Positions 22,101 to 33,683 are shown, numbered from the stretch's first letter. The stretch is 64,000 bases of DNA from Ulota crispa (GCA_963920765.1 OY987242.1:17632002-17696001); one strand, 5' to 3'. Notes: a model not told the origin generated them from the sequence alone. Translations and numbers: made by a program.

Positions 22101-25100
22101 TGCAATGGCTCCTCATCTGGACGGGCTGCACAGAATGGCTCTCAAAGTGAAGGACGAGACGCGGGCTGTCATGAATGAACTTCTCTTGGTAGTGAAAAAA
22201 CCAAAAAAACAAAAAACTCTATAGCAATGAATCTAAATCTTGGTTTCAAGAAAAATTAGCACTTTGGAATAGGTCATATAGGAACTTTCATTTGTTTCTT
22301 GTTATTTTTTTTGCAGTGAATCTATTGACATAGGATTTGACTCCTGTTTGAGTTTTTTTTTTTTTTTTTTTTTTTTTGCTTGAAAAAAGAATTGGTTAGA
22401 TTTTATTGTTGAAAGTCTAACCTAGTTTGAGAGTGAAACTAATCAAGAAAAAGGGTTAATGTGTGTCTATAGACGGATGCTTTGCTAGTGATACCATCAA
22501 CACCAAGTCTGCCGCCAAGTAGAGCAGCCCGAAGTAAGGAGCTGGAGATCTTTGAGTCTCGAGCTTTGAGTATTCTCAGCGTTGCAACCATGGCAGGTTG
22601 CTGTCAAGTACGTTTCTGAATCTCACCTCTTGGAAACTAGCATGACTAGTGTTTCTACAAACGTGGCTAATTTCAGCAAACAAATTCTACCAACTTTTGT
22701 TGTAGTAAAAAGCAGAGTCCGGGGACAAAAAACATCTATTTCTTAATCAAACCTTGTTTCCACACAATCAATTCCTTGCAAGATGAGAGAGGGAGACAAA
22801 AAGGTGTTAATATTTGAAGTGTATCAACCAAGGAAAAATGGCAGTAAAAAAAACTGATTTGTTTTTTTGTGCAAAACTATTCTCAATATACTGGACGCGC
22901 AGTTGAGTTTTGGCACTTTCAAGTTCTGAAGCACAATATAGGAGCCAAAGAGATATTGCTGGATGTGGATGAGCACGATATACTCATTTGGAGGTGCAGG
23001 TGCAAAATTGCACTTGGCAGGGGTTAAAGGCATGGTGGAGCAGTAGTTTATACCTCAAATTTGAAATCCTTTGTCCCGTTTTTCAACTTTTAGGATGTGT
23101 AGTTGGTTTTAAATCTGGTGAGGCACCGGTGTGGGTTAGGGCCTAAATGAGGAAAGAATTTTTTGTCCCCAACTCTACTATAATGTTCAGTTTGTTTTTT
23201 TAGCAGTCGACAATGTTTTAACCCCTAAATGCCCAAGGCACCCAATTTGGGTGTTTGCAAAATTTTGAAGACAAATAAAATCTAATCAAATCATTATTTT
23301 TGGTATTTTCTTTTGAACACTAGTTTGTTTTGAAGTCTATTCTTAGTTTCAAAAAGTTGATTTTGAAAATGAATGTTCATGATTTTTCTATTCAAGATTT
23401 TGTACAAGGGTGTCCTCTGCAATCTTGAGTTTTCTAGTGTTGGAAGATCTTGAAAATGACCCTCAAATACACTAGAGCTTGGAGAATAATCCACATTAAA
23501 AATCCATTTAAAAAAAATGCAAGAGTAGATATTGAAAGCCATAAATTGGTTGAGATTAAACATGTAATGACCTTAAACCTCATATTTTTTTGGTGACCAA
23601 CTTTTTAGGTTTGACATGTGAAATGAGGATTAGAAAACTTCAAGTCACTTTTGCAGTTTTAACACCCTCATGTTTAAACATTATAATCTTTCAAACTATA
23701 CATGATAATGTTGTGTTTTCTTTTTCCATGTAATCTGTAACATGTCAAGTTTAAATTTGTACAGTTATAGTTCAAAAGAACTTGATAAGATTTATGAAAA
23801 GGTTGGTTGATTGTTCACTTTCCTGAAAATGCCAAGAAGTTCAGAAAGGCCTTGGGCATTTAGGGGTTAAATTAGTTGTGAGAATCACATTTGCAATTAC
23901 GGGTAGTAACGTAAGAAGTTCAAAACAGTTTGGGCTTTAAAGCGCCCAGTAACACAAGGGACATATTGGATCCACTAAAGTACATGATTGATCCACGGAA
24001 GTACATATTGAATTTTCAATGTACAAACAGTGAATACTTCAAGGTGTGGACGCTTGTAGAGCATTTGTTATTCCAACTTCAGAAGTTTTTTATTTGTTTT
24101 GATAGGTGACTATTCCTTTGGGAAATGTGCGAGGAATACCCACAAGTGTGTCGCTATTAGCCAGATATGGAGGTGACATATTTTTGCTGGAGTCTCTGGT
24201 CAAGTTGAATCCAACGTTGCAGTTAGAAATTGACGTAAGAGATTTTACCCCTATTCACACTACTACAATAATAATGGTATTTACTGTTACAATACTTATA
24301 GTGTTATTTACCCTATCATTGAACTCACTGGACTCACTCTACTTCTCATTTACTTGACAATTAACGTTCTTATTGACAATCAACAATTAGTGCTTATTAC
24401 CTTATTGTATTCTAAATTATTACGATGCTAATTTGAAAATTTTGGTAGAAATTTAATTGACAACTGAATTTTATGTTGCCATTATTAGTGCTGATAACAC
24501 TAATATTGTTGTTGACATTTAGTGTTGATAACAATAGTAGTGTTGTTGACATTTAGTGCTACAATCCGTAGTTAGTGTTGCCAGCACTAAATATCATTTT
24601 TAGTGTACTTTATTTTAGTTTTTTAGTGACTATATTAGTACTAGACAAAGCTTTGATAAGTTGCCCAAGGTTGAAGATTCTTCCATTTCTAAACATTGAC
24701 ATGGTATTCACCAATGTTCTCAAACGTGGCTATATTTAACACAATTTTTCCTATAAAAATTTGTATATTTACAAAAATTGAAAATATCCTTGTGTTGAAC
24801 CTTAAACGCCGAGGAAGACGTTTTCTATCCTCCAGTTCTAAAAAAAGATTATGCACTACAAGAAAAAGCTTTTTTTCATTTGCTTTTTTTTCCAGAAGTG
24901 ATTGTAAACACATGATTCATCATGGAATGCAAAAAATTATCTCATTAGGTGCACTCATATTTTTTAGGTAATCCAAATTGTAAGAAGATCCACAAATAGT
25001 GTTAGGTCCCAAGCTACCCTTCTTGCAATTTCATGAGGGCACCACGCACAGTTGACTTTTATAACATGAGGAAAGAATATTATAATTGTTGAACACTTAC

Positions 25101-25990
25101 TGCTATTGTAGAGAGAATTGTAGCCGGGCTGGTCACGGCGACTAGCCTAGTGTTTAACCCCTCAAGGCCTTAGGGGACCAAAACTGTCCTTCCTTGTTTA
25201 TAAAAGGGATGCCTAAATTTTCTTCATGATTAATTACAATGATTTTTTTTTTAAAGTTCTTGTTGAAATCTTGTTTTAGTATCAAAAGTTTGATTTTGAA
25301 AATGACCAATTATGATTTTTCTATTTAAGATTTTGTGCAAGGGTGTCTATTGCAAATCTTCACTTTCTAGTGTTGAAGGCTCTTGGAAATGAGCTCCAAG
25401 TACACTAGAACTTGGAGAAAAAACTACATTAGAAACTTAATTTAAAAAGCTGTAGAGTAGATTTTAAGAAGCCGTAAATTGATTAGGGTTACACATGTTG
25501 TACTTTACATACTCATATTTTTTTGGTATCCTCAATTTTAAATTGGAGATGTGAAAAGAGGATTGAAAAACTTCAAATCTCTTTCACAATTTTAACACCC
25601 TCTTGATCAAATGTTATAATCTATCAATCCATAAATGATATTGTTGTGTTTTCTTTTCCTATGTGATCTCTAACATATCTAATTTGAATTTGTATGGCTA
25701 CAATTTTAAAAAAATTAATGCAAGTTATCAATATGTTGATATTTTGTTCATCCAAGAACATATTCTGAGATGCTCGGGAAAGAGCATGGGCCTTGAGGGG
25801 TTAAGGGGCAAATATGAGCTTTTTGCAAATTTAGCAAAGTTCTTAGTAACTTATTATGAGCTATTCATGAAAATGACGTCTGCGACCAATGGTATTCATT
25901 GTAATGCAGATACTAAAGCAGAAGAAGCCAAGTCTGCGAGATGAAAATGTTATGCGAAGATCTTCAGTTGTGAGCTGCTTCACCTTTTAA
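16148..25990 (+). CDS. OEP64/TOC64-like paralogue lacking catalytic serines and TPRs
   Basis: Ten exons: 16148-16440, 16583-16735, 17197-17321, 17803-17928, 19930-20112, 20822-20978, 22017-22188, 22473-22607, 24106-24234 and 25910-25990. They sum to 1554 nt (517 aa) in one frame. Exons 2, 3, 4, 5 and 8 match the sister gene exactly in length (153, 125, 126, 183, 135 nt) and the splice phases through the shared exons agree, proving paralogy. N-terminal membrane segment about 40-58 after a Cys- and Trp-containing head. Amidase-like body: Lys140 is kept (TGKQTMDEF), but the cis-Ser position is Ala173 (AGGAACGSG) and the nucleophile position is Gly197 (VDTIGGTRIPA), so amidase activity is not expected. 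No TPR exon was found. The proposed last exon adds 26 unrelated residues ending CFTF, a CaaX-like tail; this exon is the least certain. Introns total about 8.3 kb and hold many MITEs. It may be a functional TPR-less variant or a decaying copy. Confidence 0.8.
17343..17652 (+). repeat. Pyrimidine-rich TTTCTGCTCA minisatellite in intron 3
   Basis: About 30 degenerate units around TTTCTGCTCA/TTTCTGCTCC with TTTTGCTGCTCA variants, all on the sense strand of the second OEP64-like gene, inside intron 17322-17802. One frame gives an artificial Ser/Phe/Cys-rich peptide, which I do not consider coding. Confidence 0.9.
18989..19410. repeat. Stowaway-like MITE S3
   Basis: 422 bp, homologous to S2 in inverted orientation, ends CTCCCTCTATCCCTCTAAAA and, on the other strand, CTCACTCTGTCCTTCTAAAA, flanked by TA (18987-18988 and 19411-19412). 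It lies in intron 4, not at the site equivalent to S2, so the two insertions are independent. Confidence 0.88.
19599..19844. repeat. MITE, AACACCATATT family, copy M3
   Basis: 246 bp with inverted ends AACACCATATTCATTGATTT and, on the other strand, AACACCATATTCATTAATTT, both running into GGGAAAAA. Flanked by TAGT on both sides, a possible short target duplication. Inside intron 4. Confidence 0.85.
20228..20773. repeat. Inverted-repeat element N in intron 5, with a nested element
   Basis: The left end TTAAGGGAATTGCTAAAGCC and the right end reading back as TTAAGGAATTGCTAAAGCC match and continue through ACACCCAAAATTG. The ends abut TTAA, so TTA/TAA (PIF/Harbinger-like) or TTAA duplications are both possible. 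The interior is interrupted by a second, smaller inverted-repeat element at 20515-20637. Confidence 0.8.
20515..20637. repeat. Tourist-like MITE nested in element N
   Basis: 123 bp with arms GGGTATGTTCACACTTGGTG and, on the other strand, GGGTATGTTCCCACTTGATG, continuing to about 38 paired bases. TTA occurs immediately outside both ends (20512-20514, 20638-20640), the PIF/Harbinger (Tourist) type of duplication. Confidence 0.85.
20992..21238. repeat. MITE, AACACCATATT family, copy M4 (foldback)
   Basis: 247 bp in intron 6. Ends AACACCATATTCAATAAATT and, on the other strand, AACACCATATTTGATAAATT. Most of the interior is also self-complementary (GGTGGTTTATAGTGAATTTT pairs with the TCACTATAAACTACC side), so the whole unit folds back. 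Confidence 0.88.
23222..23866 (+). mobile_element. piggyBac-like non-autonomous element A1 (TTAA-flanked)
   Basis: 645 bp in intron 8 of the plus-strand OEP64-like gene. Perfect 18-bp terminal inverted repeats CCCCTAAATGCCCAAGGC, with TTAA outside both ends (23218-23221 and 23867-23870). A small subterminal hairpin CACCCAATTTGGGTG follows the left end. The interior is homologous to A2 and A3 (shared GATTTTGAAAATGA and CAAGGGTGTC). No transposase frame. Confidence 0.88.
25158..25800 (+). mobile_element. piggyBac-like non-autonomous element A2 (TTAA-flanked)
   Basis: 643 bp in intron 9 of the plus-strand OEP64-like gene. Ends CCCCTCAAGGCC on both strands, TTAA outside both (25154-25157 and 25801-25804). 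Interior homologous to A1 in the same orientation. The left end is itself almost palindromic (CCCCTCAAGGCCTTAGGGG). Confidence 0.88.
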
Positions 25991-28709
25991 ACATTGTATA
26001 TTTTCACTTCAAAATTGCCATATTTAACCCCTGAACGTCCCAAATGCCCTTTGCGGCCGCACGTATGGCCGTATGTACAAATGTATTTGAGCTATTCTAG
26101 GGGCTTTCGAAAACAAATTACGCATCCACCATCATACAACCCTTCAATATGTATGGTTGTAACACTTGATTTCTCGTTAGCTGTGAGCCTAATTCTTTTA
26201 TCAAAACATTAATACAAATGTGTACATTGGGCCTTCTAATTCTGCATTATAAATGTACATCTCTTGAAAAACTTGTTGTTTTTAAAGTTTTTCCATTAGT
26301 TTTGAGCTCAAAATTGGTTCCTCTCACAAAATCTTGGCTCAATGCTCATGGGCTCACCATTTTACACTCACAAAATAGTGTCCTTCATGATTTTACGCTC
26401 ACAAAATAGCATCCTTTAAAACTCAAACAATTAGAATCTAAGATTTTATATTTATTTTTTATTTTTAAATACATGCAAAACATGCCAAGAGCTCCCATGT
26501 CTTGTTTTATATGTTGGGAGATATTTTGATGTTTTACCAAAACATTGAGAGATTCATGGATATTTTGCATAGTTTAGAATTAAATCAAAAAGTCTAAATG
26601 AATGGTTCAAATTTAGACAATCTGGCATGAAAGTCCAACCTCGTATTATGCATATTATGGACCATGGGCAAAAAAAAATTACAAAAACCTCTTTTTATTG
26701 TGAATTATTCTTGGCCAAAAGTCATAAAAGGGCTATTGATATTCCTCTATTGTGAATAAAGATTGCGGATACATAACACGATCTTTGTACATTAAACTTA
26801 TTCCACAAGTCTTGAAATGTTACCCTAAATTCCATTTGACGCTCTTTTCATTTTTTCACGACATAGCATTTGAGTTTATTCAACTTATATTGTTTATTTT
26901 GGAACAATGACAAAGACATGATCGCATGCTTTTGACCCTACTTTGTTACTCAAAAGTTGCACAAAGTGAGACCTAAACCTCCATCTAGAAGGAAGGCATT
27001 TCAATGTGACCAAATTGCATGCAACTATGCCTTGTTGTCACCCCAAAAAGAACAAAGTTGAATTAGTTTCAAAAAAATTAAAAAAAAGATGAAAATTCAT
27101 GTTTTTGAATATATATATATATATATATATATAATTATTATTAATAATTTATTTATATACTTTTTAAAAACACAATTAGTTTGTTCCAAAAAATGTTAAA
27201 GAATCTAACTTTCTCTTATTTTGTTTTTCTACTCTTTTTTTGAGATTGAACGTGATATGCCAATAAGACCAATTCGGGAGCCAATCAACCAACCTTTGGA
27301 GCGAAGGTCATTCATAAAGGAAGAGGCAATCAAGGAAACAACAAGTCACTTGGAAAACAAGGAAAACAACCAACCCGGAATAACAAAACTAGATCAAGGG
27401 CCTCCCCCGGTCTACCGCATGTAAAAATTCTAAGTATGGACCCTTGTTATCCCTTTGTTTGTATTGTAAACATTGGCGTCAATATAATATTATCTAGGAC
27501 ACTTCAACCTACATTGTGGGCTTCATTAGGTCCCCTTGGGTTATCGCAAGAATTTACAAGGAACCTTCAACACAAATTCTCCCAAATTCAAGGGTCCAAC
27601 AATTTTTTATAAACATTGACACTAGTGTTTAGAAACCAACTATACGTGAAGGGATAAGGTTGAGAGTTCAAAAATTAATTACAAATGAAGGGAGCTATAT
27701 GATTTGCTGCAACTTTGGTTGAGAAGAGATTTTTGTAGGAAAACCATAGCATTAGGTAGAATCTTGCTAATTACTTCGTGTTTATTAAGAAGCATGCCCT
27801 AATAAATTTATATAATAAAATGAATAATGATACACGTTGCAAAATGCAAAACACGCTAACATTGAAATTTGGGCACAAATTTGAATTTCTTTTTCAATTG
27901 AACTTTGAGGCTCTTGTAAATTTTGCATACAATATTCAATTCCATTCTTGAACTTTGTCTAATTTCAAATGCGATTTGCTTGTATGTAACTTAAAACAGC
28001 AAACCTCATTAGTATACACCATCACGGCTGTTGGGTGAAATTTTCTTGGTAGTAGTTCACTCTGCAGTCCTGTAGGAGTAGCACATACTTCTCAATTAGC
28101 ATCAGCAATCTTTCAAAGAAACAGAAAAAAATTAGTAAGAGCTCCATGATGTGTGATCTTTGTTACAATAACACGGTCTTCGTTGACAAATTTTAATGTT
28201 TTTTTTTAAGGCCATTCAGATTTGACCATGTACACAATGGATTTGGTTATTCATTTGGAAAAAATCATTTGTATATGAGAACAAATAATTCCAATATGAA
28301 CAATTTTTCTATAAATTAGGATGCAATATGTTTTTGTCAAAGAAATTTTTCTGAACTTGCAAAAACTTCACATATTACATTTTTGTATGCCATGTGGTGT
28401 TTGTATTTCCATGTACGTTTAACTCCAAAACATAACATGCAGTAGCACTCAGCAGGCCTACCCTCCTTCCAACTAAAAAGTGTGGAATATTTCAAACCCA
28501 TCAGTTGCTAAGAGGACACTTGGATGAATTTGTTAGAGAGTTTATGAAAAAGAGCCTCAGTTTAGTGCCCATACATCGATGTGGGGCCAGCCGTGTCAAA
28601 AAAATTATTAAAAAAAAAAAACTTTTTTTGTTTCTTTTTGTGTCATGATGAAGTTTGTGGATGATACCTAAAGAGAGGAAAAGGCAGCCTCTCTTTAGGC
28701 TATTGAATG
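25991..28709. other. Gene-poor AT-rich spacer
   Basis: A lone terminus TTAACCCCTGAACGTCCC at 26024 resembles the TTAA-flanked family, but I found no partner. An (AT)n tract lies near 27108-27134. A 67-codon frame at 27221-27424 (REPINQPLERRSFIKEEAIK and following) is not recognised and has no supporting context. Nothing else is supported. Confidence 0.5.
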
Positions 28710-28710
28710 T

Positions 28711-29645
28711 TATGAAGGACCAAGCCCTTTTTTCTTCAAAAATCACTGAAAATGGCCACTTTTGGGGGAATGAGTAGAAAGGTAGGAAAAAAAGTTTTTG
28801 GGAAATTCAACTGTAAGATCTTGCCCTAAACTATGGGTGGTACTTGTGGGAAAAATTTCAGCTCATTCTAGAAGTAGAGGAGTGAGATATGACATTTGAA
28901 GTGGATTTTTTTTTTTTTTTTTTCCTTGCTACCCAAAAGTTTTAGAAGCCTTTGAAGGCTCCTATTGCTCTTCACAAAGTTGAGGTTTATTTTTTCCATG
29001 TAGAAGACCAAGTTAGGTAAATGTGGGAGAATTTTCAAATGAATTGGAGGTGTGAATCATACTTTGTAAAATCTTGCAATGCCGTAAGGCCATGAAATTT
29101 GCATATATGCTAGGCAAAATTGGAGAATATATGTAAAATTGAGAAATTTGAATTACTTTGATCCAAATGGTGAAAACCAAGGAATCTTAGTCTACTACAA
29201 CTTGGAAAAATAAAATAAAATAAAAAATATGCAAAGAGCTCAAAAAAGGAAAGCAACAGATTTTACAAGAGGCAAAAAGAATGGAGGCTTGGGAGTCCCA
29301 TACCTACCTGCAAACTAAAACTTCTCATAACTTTCATCTCATTAATAAAAATTGAATGATTTAAAGATTCCCACATTTGTATAAATCTAAAGAACCAGTT
29401 TCATATTATTATTAATTTTTAATGCTTTTTTTTTTTTTGGGCTGCCCACGTTCGCTCTTTTTCAAAAATTCATGCATAACTTCTTCAATAAATGTTGGAA
29501 TGAAGAAAAAATTAGATGCCCATGTAGATCTTTGAATTCCCCACCTTCAATAAAAGTTTCAAAAAATCACAAAAAGTAGATTAGCTGTAGGTACATGCCC
29601 AAAATCCATTTGTCCCCCAAGGGGACAATTGGTCTTTTAGGAGTC
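28711..29645 (-). mobile_element. TTAA-family element B1 (inverted, ends mutated)
   Basis: About 930 bp, the reverse complement of B2 and B3 along its length: it starts near GAAGGACCAAGCCC and finishes near GTCCCCCAAGGGGACAATTG. The terminal CCCCT and TTAA have decayed on both sides (TTAT at the left). It shares the internal block ending AATGGTGAAAACCAAGGAAT. Confidence 0.75.
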
Positions 29646-29930
29646 CTACTAGTATTCATGCACACTCTTTGCGTGAGTTGGATATGTATGGATAATGCAA
29701 CATTCAATTTTTTTTCAATAAAAACAACATCTCACAAATAAATTGGTCTAGAATCTAGTCCTAATGTGCTCCATAGAAAATCAATATCTCATAATTGGTT
29801 CAAAATCTAACCTTGACACATTGTTATTTTGGTCCTTCCTTGAAACCAAAAACAGCACAGTAATTGCCTTCATCACAATGCTCATTTTTAATACTTTTCT
29901 TAAGGGGCAATTAGTGTATTGTTGGTTATG
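29640..29930 (+). repeat. Dispersed repeat shared with intron 4 of the OEP64-like gene
   Basis: Homologous to about 18240-18440; shared words include GGATAATGCAACATTCAA and CATCACAATGCT. Element class unknown. Confidence 0.65.
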
Positions 29931-31385
29931 GTTTCCATTGTGCGAACTTATTTTACAAAAGAAAAGTTCATACGCCTGGTGATGAAGAACTTGCATTACA
30001 GGAAAAATGAGCTCAAAAGAAGGCTCCTACGGGAAGTGGTTAGAGGGGTCAAAAGCATTTAAATGTAATGTCCTTTTTCAAATAAAAAGAGACTAATACC
30101 CTATACCCACTTACAAGTACTTCATGAGAGTAATTTTTTTTTACAATATCATATGCTTTTTGTTTGATGAGTGTCCTTGTTTGATTGGGAATTCTAGTCC
30201 TAGTTTATTCTTGTGTCCCACTAAAGGTCCTTGCATTTGTCATTGTCATGTTATAATATTGTTTTCCATCATCAATCCTTTTGTTATGGACCATGGTACA
30301 TTTGAGTACTTTACACAAGGTAGAGACCCTTGTGTAGGTACCTTACCTATGCTTCTCCTACCTCAATAAATAAAGTGGTTTGTAAAGGTGTAGGGGCCTT
30401 CTCTTGAGCTCATTTTTCCTCTAATGATTGTCTATTTGTAATTTACTCTTTTGCATGTTGTATTGCACTATTGACTTTGAACTTTCATAGAAATTAAATA
30501 AATAAAATATCTACATAGTAGAACTTGCATTTTAGTATACAAAATATGATTTAGATTAAAAACATCTACTCGAGCATCTAACATTAGAAAGGTGAATGAG
30601 AATTGTAACAATCAGATTTCTTATAAACTCTACATTGTAGACATGTGTCTCCCAAGACCTTTTGACCGTAGATGTATGAATAAGTAAATGAGCCTCACCA
30701 CAATATATTTTGAATGTTTGACAATAGTCATAGGTACTTGTTAGTCCAATGGGATGTGAAATCATTTCAAGTCCAATCACGCAAATTGCAAAAAAATAAT
30801 TCTTACTTTTTATCCACGCACTCTAATTTCAAACTCTACCCATGCATTTAAAACATTTGTCTTTGTTTAGCAAACATTCCCTTGCATTAAAGCATATTTT
30901 GTTTTATACCTACAAAAAATTTACCCACCCAATAAAAGGAAATTCACAATTTTCTCACGCATAAAATTACTTTTTACTTTTTACCCCATACATTTTACCC
31001 ACGTATTAATCATTCCCGCTATATTTTTGTATTTTTCATTTTTTACCCAAGCGGTTTTTTTACACATGCCATTTTTTACTCATGCAATGTCTTACCATGC
31101 AGCAAGTTTTACATATGCAAGTTTTTTAACTCATAAGTTTTCATTATGCTGCAACTAATATATTGATTGCCAGACACGTTATTCTATAATATATACATAT
31201 ATATAGACAACCTTTGTAGCTCTCCAGAGTTCTTTTTTTGTAATTGGAATGATGTCAACACAACAATTTGGAACTTCTTTTGTATGTGACCTATTTGTGA
31301 GAATAACGGAGTGATATTTGTTGTTCAATCACTATAATTACTCTCAAATGTCCAATATTGAATACAACAGTCCAACACTATCATA
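29931..31385. other. Gene-poor AT-rich spacer
   Basis: Low-complexity runs such as TTTTTACCCACG at 30830-31130 and a short TA tract at 31190. No gene recognised. Confidence 0.5.
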
Positions 31386-31389
31386 TTAA

Positions 31390-32321
31390 CCCCTAAAGGA
31401 CTAGTGTCCCTATGGGGGACAAATGGGATTTTGGGCATGTATCTATGCCTAAACTACTTCGCGTGATTTTTTGAAACTTTTATTAAAAATGGGGAATTCA
31501 AAAATTTGCGTGGACATTTAATTTTTCCTTCATTCCGACAATTATTGAAGAAGTTATGCATGAATTTCTGAAAAATAGGCAAGATTGGGCAGCCAAAAAC
31601 TTGAAAGAAAAACATTTTTCAAAATAAAATCTGAAATTAGTTCCTTAGATTTATATATAAATGGGGAGCTTTGAATCATTCAATTACAATCTATGAGTGA
31701 AAATTTTTAGTTTGCGGGCAAGTATGAGACTCCCATACCTCCATTCTTTTTGCATTTGGTGCTTTACATTTTTGTGCTCTTTGTGAATTTGTTTTTTGAC
31801 TTCTTTTTCTTCCAAGTTGTAGTAGACTAAGATTCCTTGGTTTTCACCATTTGGATCAAAGTAATTCAAATTTCTCAATTTTACATAAATCCTCCAACTT
31901 TGCCTAGTGTATATGCAAATTTCATGGCCTTACGGCATTGCAAGGTTTTACAAAGTATGATTCACACCTCCAATTCATTTGAAAATTCTCCCACACTTAC
32001 CTAACTTGGTCTTCTACATGGGAAAAATAAACCTCAACTTTGCGTAGAGCAATTTTTTTGATTTAGGGGCAATCAAAGGCTCCTGAAATTTTTGGGCAAC
32101 AGGGAAAAAAACTTTTTTTTTTCACTTTAAATGTCAATATCTCACTCCTCTACATATAGAATGAGCTGATTTTTTTTCCCACAAGTACCTCCCATAGTCT
32201 AGGGCAAGATTTTACAATTGGATTTCCAAAAATAATTGTTTTTCCTAACTTTGTCCTCATTCCCTCAAAAGTAGCAATTTTCAGTAACTTTCACTGAAAA
32301 AAGGGCTTGATCCTTTAGGAG
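31390..32321 (+). mobile_element. TTAA-family element B2
   Basis: 932 bp. Left end CCCCTAAAGGACTAG, right end reading back as CTCCTAAAGGATCAA, TTAA outside both (31386-31389 and 32322-32325). Just inside the left end is a stem GTCCC-tatg-GGGGAC. Full-length homologue of B3 (45489-46415). A minus-strand frame near 31684-31878 contains FDPNGENQGILVYYNL, also seen in B3. Confidence 0.85.
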
Positions 32322-32325
32322 TTAA

Positions 32326-33428
32326 TTTGTACATTACAGCAACTTTTGTTATTAATATTGATTTGTATAACAATGCATGCAATAGATTAAGACTATGAAG
32401 GTATTTTCATATGCAATCACATTTATCAAAAAATCAATGAAATACAAGAATGTAATTGACAAATATTTTGAAGAAACATCCATGCTATTTTTTGCCACAT
32501 GTTGAATGCTAGAGCATTTTTAGAGCATAGCCATAAGCTAACAACTCAATGAAGTCGATAATTGCAATAAAAGTAAACATGGTAACTTTACACTTATGTC
32601 AAATCATTGGTTTTGAAAAAAAAAATTAAGAGAGAATATTGATTCTCAACACTACACTACAAACAACTAAAAAAGAAGACAATTTTTTTTGTAAAAAAGG
32701 TATGTGTTTCAAAACTTATACCAATTAGAAAGATTTTTTTTTTTTTTTCAAATTCCAATGTGAAGCAACAAGTGAATTGATTTTCTTGAAATGGAATTAT
32801 TTTTGTTGGTTCTATGCAACTATTTTCACCTTCATGTATTAGTAGTGGGTACCAAAGGCATTTCAAGATAGTGCCAACTTTTGGAATTATTATTTGTAAA
32901 AGAATAACACAAAATGCAATGCCAATCAAGAATTGAATAGCAAAAAAAAACTTCAAAGATTAACATAACCCAAAGGTTGTACCTTATGTTTTGTAGACTT
33001 ACTTGTGAAATTTATGCAATCAATATAAAGGGTGTGCCCTTAAATTGTATCTACTTTTTAAAATACATTTTTGAGTTTCTATTAAAAACAAAAAAAGGCT
33101 ATTAAAATTACATTCAATAAGTGCAATACATAATTGACACTAGTTTCTTCTAAAAAAGCATCTCTAGAATATAGCATACCTCAGTCATGTGCCCCATTTG
33201 ATCCCCAGTTGCAACATACCAAGTTGAGCCATAAGCTGAATTTTGTACAAAAGGATATGTCATGAGGAGTAATTCATTCATTTGTAGCTAAATTGTCATG
33301 TGGTGTGGCATAGGTCATAGGTGCTGTTCTATGTTGGATGAGTTTTAGTCCACATGTTTTCAAATGACTTGTGATGGTTTTGAGGTTTTTCTTTTTTTTG
33401 GAACTCTAGGTTGGTTGCTATTTGTCCC
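32326..33428. other. Gene-poor AT-rich spacer
   Basis: Homopolymer T and A runs. No coding motif or paired repeat recognised. Confidence 0.45.
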
Positions 33429-33432
33429 TTAC

Positions 33433-33679
33433 CCCCTAAGCGCCCCACAAGCCAGAATGTGGCCCTTCCATATTTGACGGTTTGTTGTTTTTGACCAATG
33501 ATCATTATAAGCTTTTGATCCATGCAACAAAAATTTGCCAAATTTTTTATACATATGCGAACCTTAAGCCTCGTGCAATATCAATGGCTAACTCTTCTAG
33601 ATGTTGTTTTTGAACTTGTGGTGCCAAATTGTTTGCAATGAGGTCTAACAGTGCACAAATTTGGGTTGGGCGCTCAAGG
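33433..33679. mobile_element. TTAA-family element D (short)
   Basis: 247 bp. Left end CCCCTAAGCGCCC, right end reading back as CCTTGAGCGCCC. TTAA is intact on the right (33680-33683) and reads TTAC on the left. Similar in size and end sequence to element C, with no clear internal homology. Confidence 0.6.
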
Positions 33680-33683
33680 TTAA

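Noticed and set aside
23222..25800. Elements A1/A2 as solo LTRs
   Set aside because: The ends are inverted, not TG...CA, and the flanks are TTAA, not 4-6 bp random duplications, so a DNA-transposon origin fits better.
27221..27424. 67-codon frame with a fairly protein-like sequence
   Set aside because: No recognised family, no splice or promoter context, and it lies in transposon-rich spacer; recorded in the spacer entry but not called as a gene.
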